7,152 nucleotides of DNA from Bacteroidales bacterium (GTDB taxonomy: Bacteria > Bacteroidota > Bacteroidia > Bacteroidales > P3): assembly GCA_016281475.1 (NCBI GenBank), contig JAEEIS010000187.1:1-7152 (forward strand), written 5' to 3'. Shown in pieces: positions 1 to 5,920 of this stretch. Numbering within the stretch: position 1 is the stretch's first letter; each line of letters begins with the position of its first letter. The notes under the pieces are model-generated. The model worked only from the letters and a program-made list of their open reading frames with translations, ran no database searches and was not told where the DNA came from. A program made the translations under genes and the position numbers.

Positions 1-281
1 CTATCTAATGTGGTGGCAGATACTTCTGTCGAAAAATAAGCGCAACATCTAAATATGCTTTCTGTCGAATCGTCCCATGAGGACGAAAAGTATGACCACC
101 AAATATTGTCAGTTGCCACTATGGGAGGGAAGAAATCTATAATATCCTTCTCGTACATCATACCCAATTGTTTGACAAATTGCTCTCGGGATGGGTCATA
201 TGGTATACTACTACGGAGATTGCAACTAAAATATAGTATCGCACAAGAGCAAATAGCCATCATAAGAAAAATCTTCTTCAT
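1..281 (-). CDS. Partial unrecognised lipoprotein, N-terminal 93 residues (runs off left edge)
   Basis: An open frame begins at the ATG whose first base is 281 and stays open to base 1, so only the N-terminal 93 complete codons are visible. The protein starts MKKIFLMMAICSC, continues as a hydrophobic stretch and reaches a lipobox Y-F-S-C with the lipidation cysteine at residue 20, so it should be an SPII-processed envelope lipoprotein. The mature part is rich in aromatic residues (FFPP at about 50-53, IWWSYF at about 60-65). I do not recognise a family. The start lies 19 bp after the GH78 stop codon, which suggests co-transcription with the rhamnosidase. Base composition is clearly lower than that of the other genes: 108 G+C in bases 1-280, about 39%, against roughly 55-70% in sampled 60-base stretches of GH78 and rhaD. 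This suggests a different origin or relaxed constraint. The function is unknown. The lipoprotein call is firm. Confidence 0.72.
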   Translation of the reverse strand, partial: MKKIFLMMAICSCAILYFSCNLRSSIPYDPSREQFVKQLGMMYEKDIIDFFPPIVATDNIWWSYFSSSWDDSTESIFRCCAYFSTEVSATTLD

Positions 282-300
282 CTGTCAAGTATTTTATCAA

Positions 301-3162
301 TTAGTACGTTGCCCCCATAGTAGTTGTTGATACTTCCAAAGTTGTATTTATCTTGCTGCTGAGGTGGTGGCGGCCGCTGCCGAGAGTCTGCGCCTTGTAG
401 CCGTCGGCGGTGGGGAGGTAGACTTCGGCAGTGGTGTTGGCGGGGATAAGGATGTCCCATTCGAAGCGGTTGCCTTTGCGTTTCCACTTGCTTTCGATGA
501 GGCCGCTGACGGAACGGTAGGAGCAGTTCACATGGTCGAGGCCTTTGATGGGAGAGGGTATCAACATGATTTTGCTGTAGCCGGGAGCCAGCGGTCTTAT
601 TCCACCGAGGTATTCGTAGTACCAGATGATGAGGTCGCCGAGGAGCATGACATGGTTGCCTGAGTTCATGGCGGGGTCACCTGTGTCACCGTTCCACAGT
701 TCCCAGATGGTGGTGGCACCGTTTTTCACCATGTAGCCCCAGCTGGGGTAGGTGGTGTCGGTAGCCATCTTAAACGCGAGGTCGCCACGACCGTAGTCGG
801 TGAGGGTGCGCATGAGGTGCTGTATGCCTACGACACCTGTAGAGACGTGTCCGCCAAAATCGTTCTCGGTCTTTTCAACGATATGTTCCAGCACGCTGTG
901 TTCGTAATCGGGTCCCACCATCCAAAAGGTGAGAGGGAGGATGTTGGCGGTGACGGTGTTGTTGGCATAGTATCCGGCAACGGAATCGAAATAGCGGGCG
1001 TTATATGCCTTGGTGACGGTGTTGATTTCATTTTCGAAATACAGAACGTCGTCGTCCCGATGAAGATTTGTGGCAAACCCTCCCATTATCCCGCAATACT
1101 GGACGTAGTATGTCGTTGAAAGGCAGGCTGGCCATGTGATGCGGTTGGTGTCGCGCGAGTGGATGAGTTCGGGGCTTTCGGGCGGCACGCACCAGTCGCC
1201 GTATGTGTCGCGGATGAGGATGCCATCCTTGAGGTAGTATTTCTTCATGTGTAGCAGCCAACGTTTCATAGCGTCGTAGTGCTGCTCGACAGGACGGAAG
1301 TCGCCAAAACGTCGCCATATCATATCGGCCACGGTGATAAAGGCACCCGGCCAGGTCATGTTGTCGGTGTAGTTGCGCCAATAGGCGGGGGCGACATCGG
1401 GGAGTGAGCCGTTCTCGAACTGGCTGTCTTCGAGGTCCTGTAGCCATTTGGCGTAGAGGCGGTGGTTGTCGAAGACGAAGCTCTCGCCGTAGTTGCCTGT
1501 CGTGCGGTCGCCGGTCCAGCCCATGCGCTCGTCGCGTTGGGGGCAGTCGGTGGGCATTGAGCGGTAGTTGCCTCGGATGCCCCACGTGGCGTTGCGATAG
1601 ACGGCGTTGATTATCTCGTTGGAGGTCTCGAAGGAGCCTGTCATCTGCATTTCGTCGTAGAGGACGAGGCCGGTGAAGTCGTCGGGTCGGGGCTGATTAC
1701 GTAATCCTGTTATTTCGACATAACGGAAACCGTGGTAGACGAATTGAAAATTGAAAATTGAAAATTGAAAATTTGTTGACGCGATAAATCTGTCTGTGCA
1801 CTCGGCGGAACGCAGGTTGGCCGTATATATGGTGCTGTCGGGATTAAGGGTCTCGGCATAGCGGAAAGTGATAGTGTCCCCATTCCTCATTTGCCATTTT
1901 GAAATATCAAATCGCAGCGTTCCCACCATGTTCTGCCCCATGTCGAGTATCCATTTGTCGCCCTTTTGGAAGAGTGACACAGGCTTGAGAAGTTCTTGTA
2001 CCTTGATGTTGGGGTTGGGCTGCGGTGTGAGGAGCTGCGTCGGGTCGGGACGCTGGTAGTCGCTGGGCAGAGGGCTGCCGGTAACAACTGGGTATTCGCG
2101 GGCAACGCGGTGGCGCGGGTTGTAGATGTCCTCACGGTACATATTCTGTTGGTCGTAATCGACCATGGCGGCATCCCACTGGCTGTCGTCGTAGTCGGGC
2201 ATTGTCCAGTCTCCGAGGTCGAGACGGGTGTCGTAGGTCTCGCCGTCGAACTCGTTGCTCTTGCGTATGGGGCCGCGGTTGGTTATCTTCCAGCCTTCAC
2301 CGCTGACGATGGTGTCGGCGGTGCCGTCCTGGTATGTCACTTCCAGCTGCATCAGCAGTTGCGGCAGGCCGTAGTGTGCGGCATGATTGATGCCGCACCA
2401 TTCGAGGTAGTTGTTGTCGTGGCGAACGGTGGTGAAACGCCCGCCTGCCAAAGTGACACCCACGGCGTTTAATCCGTCTGCACGGACAAGGTCGGTCACG
2501 TCGTAGGTGTTGAAATAGATGCGTCTAGTATAGTCTGAGAGCGTGGGCTTCAGCCATTCGGTGGGTGCCACCTCTATGTTGTTGATATAGGCACAGTATA
2601 CTCCCAGCCCGCTGATGTAGAGGCGCGCTTTGGCGATGTCCTTCTTGAGCCTGAATTCTTTGCGCAGGTATCGTGCAGCGATGGCGGTATGGCCGTTCAC
2701 ATTGTCGTCCTCATAGTCGCGCCCTATCCAGTGCGCGTGCCAGTCGTCGGGCGAGAGGAGGCTTATCTCAAAGTGCTGTACCTCGCTTTCGGTGGTGGCT
2801 TGCTTACCTTTCTTGCCGTAGGTAAGGGTGGCGAAGACTTTCCAGTAGGCTATGTCGCGGCTGTGCAGCTGCTTGCCTTGATAAGGGATATAGAGCATCT
2901 CCGACGATTCGATAACGCCCGAGTCCCACAGGTCGCCGATGCCCTGCTCGGCATTCTTGCGTGTGGAGGCCACCACGATGCGGTAGGTGGTCTGCATCAC
3001 GTTGCTCTGTTCGGTCTCATACTGCCAGCTGAAGCGGGGCTGGGCTGTCGCCAAGGCTTGCGAGCCGTCCTGCGACTCTACCGTCAGGTTGGTCAGTTCG
3101 ATTTTGCTGCCACAGGCCGAGAACAGCACTGCGAGGAGGATAGTGGGAAGGATTTGTTTCAT
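301..3162 (-). CDS. Alpha-L-rhamnosidase lipoprotein, glycoside hydrolase family 78
   Basis: Inverting exo-alpha-L-rhamnosidase, 953 residues, a usual length for bacterial GH78. A signal peptide with lipobox F-S-A-C puts the lipidation site at C17. The layout follows the family: Fn3-like N-terminal domain (about 21-135, with PRFSW at 42-46), jelly-roll N domain (about 140-345, WIG at 145-147), concanavalin-like domain (about 385-490, YHGFRYVE at 476-483), (alpha/alpha)6 barrel (about 505-850) and C-terminal beta-sandwich (about 853-940). The signature D-C-P-Q-R-D-E-R-M-G-W-T-G-D spans 539-552. By family alignment E545 should be the general acid and E821 in TTIWELWNG the general base. Both are present, so the enzyme looks active. 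An in-frame AATTTTC tandem repeat encodes residues 464-474, where relatives usually carry a short polar stretch. The mature N terminus (C-G-S-K) lacks an acidic export signal, so a periplasmic location is more likely than the cell surface. The start is fixed by the signal peptide. The preceding leader holds an 8-bp repeat array. Confidence 0.96.
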   Translation of the reverse strand: MKQILPTILLAVLFSACGSKIELTNLTVESQDGSQALATAQPRFSWQYETEQSNVMQTTYRIVVASTRKNAEQGIGDLWDSGVIESSEMLYIPYQGKQLHSRDIAYWKVFATLTYGKKGKQATTESEVQHFEISLLSPDDWHAHWIGRDYEDDNVNGHTAIAARYLRKEFRLKKDIAKARLYISGLGVYCAYINNIEVAPTEWLKPTLSDYTRRIYFNTYDVTDLVRADGLNAVGVTLAGGRFTTVRHDNNYLEWCGINHAAHYGLPQLLMQLEVTYQDGTADTIVSGEGWKITNRGPIRKSNEFDGETYDTRLDLGDWTMPDYDDSQWDAAMVDYDQQNMYREDIYNPRHRVAREYPVVTGSPLPSDYQRPDPTQLLTPQPNPNIKVQELLKPVSLFQKGDKWILDMGQNMVGTLRFDISKWQMRNGDTITFRYAETLNPDSTIYTANLRSAECTDRFIASTNFQFSIFNFQFVYHGFRYVEITGLRNQPRPDDFTGLVLYDEMQMTGSFETSNEIINAVYRNATWGIRGNYRSMPTDCPQRDERMGWTGDRTTGNYGESFVFDNHRLYAKWLQDLEDSQFENGSLPDVAPAYWRNYTDNMTWPGAFITVADMIWRRFGDFRPVEQHYDAMKRWLLHMKKYYLKDGILIRDTYGDWCVPPESPELIHSRDTNRITWPACLSTTYYVQYCGIMGGFATNLHRDDDVLYFENEINTVTKAYNARYFDSVAGYYANNTVTANILPLTFWMVGPDYEHSVLEHIVEKTENDFGGHVSTGVVGIQHLMRTLTDYGRGDLAFKMATDTTYPSWGYMVKNGATTIWELWNGDTGDPAMNSGNHVMLLGDLIIWYYEYLGGIRPLAPGYSKIMLIPSPIKGLDHVNCSYRSVSGLIESKWKRKGNRFEWDILIPANTTAEVYLPTADGYKAQTLGSGRHHLSSKINTTLEVSTTTMGATY
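1741..1773 (-). repeat. In-frame heptanucleotide tandem repeat (AATTTTC)4 plus partial copy
   Basis: On the coding (minus) strand there are four perfect copies of AATTTTC at 1773-1746, followed by a partial copy AATTC at 1745-1741. They encode residues 464-474 of the GH78 enzyme, N-F-Q-F-S-I-F-N-F-Q-F. Because 7 is not a multiple of 3, three units make one 7-residue period, and gain or loss of a single unit shifts the reading frame. Translating the downstream sequence in the other two frames meets TAA at 1712-1710 or at 1699-1697, so either shift would end the protein near residue 485, before the catalytic barrel. Low-complexity repeats of this kind recur in Bacteroidales genomes, intergenically and inside genes. 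That statement is from general knowledge and cannot be tested here. Confidence 0.92.
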
Positions 3163-3185
3163 GGTGATTGATTGTTTTTTTATTT
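3163..3185 (-). promoter_or_regulatory. A-rich translation leader of the GH78 gene
   Basis: Immediately upstream of the GH78 ATG the coding strand reads as an A-rich, G-poor leader with a run of seven A (about 3181-3174) and CAATCAATCACC next to the start codon. There is no Shine-Dalgarno sequence. Bacteroidetes genes commonly initiate from such unstructured A-rich leaders, so this supports the chosen start. No TTTG / TAnnTTTG promoter pair is visible between the repeat array and the ATG. Confidence 0.45.
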
Positions 3186-3233
3186 CGTTATAACGTTATG
3201 ACGGGATAACGTTATTTCGTTATGACGTTATAT
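3186..3233. repeat. Six tandem 8-bp units, CGTTATNN, between two genes
   Basis: On the plus strand six consecutive 8-bp units start at 3186, 3194, 3202, 3210, 3218 and 3226. Five have the core CGTTAT and the third is CGGGAT. The two spacer bases vary (aa, ga, aa, tt, ga, at). The array fills most of the gap between the four-helix gene and the GH78 gene. Its last unit contains the TAA stop codon (3230-3228) of the four-helix gene, so the array touches that gene's end. The unit period (8 bp) and sequence differ from those of the heptanucleotide repeat inside GH78, although both are AT-rich low-complexity arrays. Confidence 0.88.
3190..3215. repeat. Paired 10-bp palindromes able to form a hairpin
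   Basis: ATAACGTTAT occurs at 3190-3199 and again at 3206-3215. Each copy is its own reverse complement, so the pair can act as two dyad-symmetric protein sites 16 bp apart or fold into one hairpin with a 10-bp stem and a 6-base loop (3200-3205). The stem has only two G-C pairs. On the transcribed (minus) strand it is followed by an A-rich stretch, not a U-tract, so it is not an intrinsic terminator in the direction of the operon. Possible roles are an mRNA processing or stability element or an operator. None is shown by the sequence. Confidence 0.6.
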
Positions 3234-3965
3234 GTTTCTCGTTCCATTGCATTCTGGGTAGCCGGAGCAGCTCCAAAACTCCTTACCGGAGTTCATGCCT
3301 TTCTTTGCTACGCGCTTTATCATCGGCTTTCCGCATTTGGGGCATGTGGGTGCTCCGCTTTCGAGGCTTGCTTCAGTTCTGTGGGCAAGCCTTTCGGCTG
3401 TCAAGGCTTCGGTGAATCCGCCTTCTTCTTTGAACGTGGACAGCTGGTTCTCAATCTGCTTGCCAATCATCATTATCAAGCGGTTGCATAGCACTAGCAG
3501 GCAGTTTGCCACGACCAGCGAATCATTGGATTTTAGCCAATAGTCGAATTTGTGTTTCTGTGTCAGGATATGTATGCTGCTTTGGTACTGCACGTCGTCG
3601 CGATAGGTCGGCGTGTCAAGATGGACATTGGCAACGCTCAGGTACTCCTGTGATTTGGTCGACCATGGGACGCTCTCTCGCAGCATTATCCAGTTTTGGT
3701 AGTCGTTAGACAGCTCCGCCAGACTGGCACGGGCAACATCGGTGAGTTTCATCTCGGTCTCCTTGGAGGTGGAGTGGCGGGCGTTGCCTTCGGCAATATT
3801 GGCTGGCACCGAACGTGCCGCCTGCGTCATCTGGTCGTATTGTCGTCCGCAGGGGTCGTTGGTCTGGTTGAGAAAACGGTTGCAGAACTCCTGCGTGGCC
3901 AATTGTATCACATTCGCCATGACCCAGGTGTCCAACCAATAATATCCTGATTTGTTGATTTGCAT
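3228..3965 (-). CDS. Four-helix-bundle suffix-domain protein with C-terminal zinc ribbon
   Basis: A 245-residue soluble protein with no signal peptide or membrane segment, so it is cytoplasmic. The N-terminal part (about 8-170) belongs to the four-helix-bundle family related to proteins encoded in 23S rRNA intervening sequences. The hallmark R-S-V-P-A-N-I-A-E-G-N-A-R lies at 51-63, and the opening GYYWLDTWVMAN fits the 'suffix domain' subfamily. The last 40 residues form a topoisomerase-type zinc ribbon: C208-P-K-C211-G, then W-S-C233-S-G-Y-P-E-C239, with all four ligands present. Such ribbons bind nucleic acid in type IA topoisomerases, so an RNA- or DNA-binding role is a reasonable inference, but the molecular function is unknown. 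It starts 8 bp after the stop of the upstream glycosidase gene and ends inside the 8-bp repeat array. It has no evident link to rhamnose metabolism. The family assignment is secure, the function is not. Confidence 0.9.
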   Translation of the reverse strand: MQINKSGYYWLDTWVMANVIQLATQEFCNRFLNQTNDPCGRQYDQMTQAARSVPANIAEGNARHSTSKETEMKLTDVARASLAELSNDYQNWIMLRESVPWSTKSQEYLSVANVHLDTPTYRDDVQYQSSIHILTQKHKFDYWLKSNDSLVVANCLLVLCNRLIMMIGKQIENQLSTFKEEGGFTEALTAERLAHRTEASLESGAPTCPKCGKPMIKRVAKKGMNSGKEFWSCSGYPECNGTRNI

Positions 3966-3973
3966 TCTCGGTC

Positions 3974-5914
3974 TTATAATTTCTTCGGCGTATATCCAAG
4001 GTCTATCTGTTTGATGCCGCGCTTGCTAATCTTCAATAGTATCGACTGCATGGGCTCAAACCGCAGGGTGTATGGCTCGCTTTTGCCGTGGTGGTTTATG
4101 GTGATTTGGCGCACCGAGCCCTTGTCGGTGAAGGCATAGCAATAGGGCAGGGGGTAGCTGATGGTCTGCGTCATGGGGTTGGCGAAGAACACATAGTAGA
4201 TGCCGCACTCCTTGCGGCACCAGAAGTCGGGCAGGTTCTCGCCCTCTATCAGTGGCTTGGCATCAATTATCGAGATGTCGTTGCTCACATTAGGTAGCTT
4301 ACGTATCTTCTCCACCACCTCGGCATATTTGTCGTGTTTCACTTTGCCTGGCTCTTTGGGGTCGCGTACCATGCAGATGGGCAGCCCTTCCTGGGCAAGA
4401 AACAGCACTTCGTACAGAGCCGCCCCTTCCATATATTCCACGTCGATATAGAGAGCCTTGAAGTCAAGTCTGTTATTGCGCTTTCTATTTTGGTGTGCCC
4501 ATGATAAATAGTGCAGAAAATGCTTGTTCACCCATGTCGGCTGGTATCCTTTGAGTGCCTCGGGTGTGTTGATGAAGCGCATCTCGTACTGTCCCCAAAA
4601 GAACGCCTTCTCCTTGCGCACCGAGTCGGGGTAGGCTCCGCCCATCCAAGCGTCCTCGGTCGGCATGTACACGATAATGTCGCTGTAGTTCCTGCCCTTG
4701 CGCATATATCTCGACACGCGCGTCATATATCGGTTGAACTCCGTCAACGCCTCTCCGCTCAGGTTGTTCTGCTCGCTGGTACTGATTTGACAGGTGGTGT
4801 AGAAGAAGTTGCTCGTGTCACCCACTTTGTTGAAGGGGAACCCATGCCAGATAATCTGGTTGGTGCCGTTGGCAAACAGGGCATCGCAGATAAGCTTCAG
4901 GTCGGCAATCTGTTCCTTGCCTTGGTGAGGGCTGTGTCCGCGACCGTTCATATAGCGCAGGCTCGTCCAGCCGTAGGCGCAGGTGAACGCTTCTGCTGTC
5001 ACCACATCCTTGTTACACCAAGTGGCGGCTGAGGCGGGTATCTTGGAGAAGGCCGGCTCGTACAGTATCGCTTCCGTCTCAGGCACGTCCACCAAGGCAA
5101 AGGCATCTAGCAGGTCGGTCGGCGCGCCGCCGCATTGCGCGCGCGAGAAGGCTCCCACGTAGCTGGCATTCATGTCAAAAGGCTGGTAAAATTCTTCTAG
5201 CACATAGTTCGACAGCGTATACATATAGTCGTAGAACACCTCGGCATTCTCCTTGTCCAACAAGGTGCGCTGTTCCATGAAAGGCACTATGTCATACCCA
5301 TGTTCCCACATAAAACGCTCTCCAAATCCCGGTGTCCACAAGTATTCCGTCTCCACCTCCCACGAGTCCACGAACACTCCCGACGTCGAACCCTTATACG
5401 CTTCCTTCAGTCCCTTGTTCATCTTTTCGGCGTAACGTTCGAATGCGTTTCTGTCTAAATGGTTCAGTATACGCGCCTCCCGTGGGTAGTCCCATGTGTA
5501 GCCTCTTTTGGCAGGCTCCACGCTATCGAAATAGTTGCGTGTTTGGTCGCCGTCGGGCAAATCCACATCGCTGAAAGGCCACAGCGTACCGTATGTGAAG
5601 TCACATCCCAGCCCCAGCGAGTCGGCAACCTTCTTGGCGTAGTTGACATGCGATGCCCATTCGGGCGACAGGAACGCTGGGTGTGCCGTTCTGGAGTCCA
5701 ACCCCATAGGGTATATCCAAGCTATCTCCACCCCGCCAAACTCATGGTCGCGCAGCCATATCAGCTGGTCGCGAATGTCGTTGTCGTCAATCTCCGACGA
5801 GAACCACCACCAGCGGGTATAGGGCTTGTACGTCGGATATAGCTTTGGGTCAATCCAATCGCAGCTGCTCAGCAAAGCCGCCATAATGACCAGAATCGTT
5901 AGCAGTCGTCTCAT
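3974..5914 (-). CDS. GH106-related glycoside hydrolase lipoprotein, probable alpha-L-rhamnosidase
   Basis: A 646-residue lipoprotein: MRRLLTILVIMAALLSSC gives a lipobox L-S-S-C with C18 lipidated. The mature part begins C-D-W-I-D, with acidic residues at +2 and +5. Features resembling the GH106 catalytic barrel appear in order: R-W-W-W-F (34-38), GGVEI (60-64), DSWEVETEY (183-191), R-A-Q-C-G-G-A-P-T-D (258-267), D-V-P-E-T-E (276-281), T-A-E-A-F (306-310), ADLK...NQIIWHGFPF (337-361) and DIIVYMPTEDAW (412-423). By analogy E186 and E308 are candidate catalytic acids, which is inference. The usual GH106 length is about 1000 or more residues. Here the protein ends soon after a short beta-rich tail (about 565-630), so accessory C-terminal sandwiches are missing. 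The frame is intact, so it looks like a compact lineage and not a pseudogene. The gene begins 6 bp after rhaD and sits in a rhamnose operon, which supports rhamnoside as substrate. Substrate specificity remains unproven. Confidence 0.8.
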   Translation of the reverse strand: MRRLLTILVIMAALLSSCDWIDPKLYPTYKPYTRWWWFSSEIDDNDIRDQLIWLRDHEFGGVEIAWIYPMGLDSRTAHPAFLSPEWASHVNYAKKVADSLGLGCDFTYGTLWPFSDVDLPDGDQTRNYFDSVEPAKRGYTWDYPREARILNHLDRNAFERYAEKMNKGLKEAYKGSTSGVFVDSWEVETEYLWTPGFGERFMWEHGYDIVPFMEQRTLLDKENAEVFYDYMYTLSNYVLEEFYQPFDMNASYVGAFSRAQCGGAPTDLLDAFALVDVPETEAILYEPAFSKIPASAATWCNKDVVTAEAFTCAYGWTSLRYMNGRGHSPHQGKEQIADLKLICDALFANGTNQIIWHGFPFNKVGDTSNFFYTTCQISTSEQNNLSGEALTEFNRYMTRVSRYMRKGRNYSDIIVYMPTEDAWMGGAYPDSVRKEKAFFWGQYEMRFINTPEALKGYQPTWVNKHFLHYLSWAHQNRKRNNRLDFKALYIDVEYMEGAALYEVLFLAQEGLPICMVRDPKEPGKVKHDKYAEVVEKIRKLPNVSNDISIIDAKPLIEGENLPDFWCRKECGIYYVFFANPMTQTISYPLPYCYAFTDKGSVRQITINHHGKSEPYTLRFEPMQSILLKISKRGIKQIDLGYTPKKL

Positions 5915-5920
5915 AATTAT

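Noticed and set aside
24..69. The 10-mer ttctgtcgaa occurs at 24-33 and 60-69.
   Set aside because: The two copies are 36 bases apart and in frame, encoding S-T-E in both places. A single short repeat like this can arise by chance.
66..87. A GTCC-CATGA-GGAC hairpin followed by GAAA resembles part of a hammerhead ribozyme core on the plus strand.
   Set aside because: The required CUGANGA box before the stem is absent and no third stem is visible. The bases lie in the coding region of the lipoprotein gene.
282..300. The sequence TTGATAAAATACTTGACAG before the left-edge lipoprotein considered as a promoter.
   Set aside because: It touches the start codon, leaves no room for a -33/-7 pair and does not match the Bacteroidetes TAnnTTTG element.
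1028..1585. Minus-strand 185-codon frame inside GH78.
   Set aside because: It is a shifted frame of the GH78 gene with an arginine/proline-rich, low-information translation. The GH78 frame carries all conserved motifs.
1996..2472. Plus-strand open frame of 158 codons, with others of 160 codons at 2689-3171 and 173 codons at 4511-5032.
   Set aside because: They lie antisense to well-supported genes (GH78 and the GH106-like enzyme), have no recognisable domains and reflect the high G+C third positions of the real genes.
3190..3215. Hairpin considered as an intrinsic terminator.
   Set aside because: On the coding strand it is followed by A-rich sequence, not a U-tract, and the stem is mostly A-U. 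On the other strand the required U-run lies before the hairpin.
3228..3965. Four-helix gene considered as the Avd protein of a diversity-generating retroelement or as a 23S rRNA intervening sequence.
   Set aside because: There is no reverse transcriptase, template/variable repeat pair or rRNA sequence in the window. Only the fold is shared.
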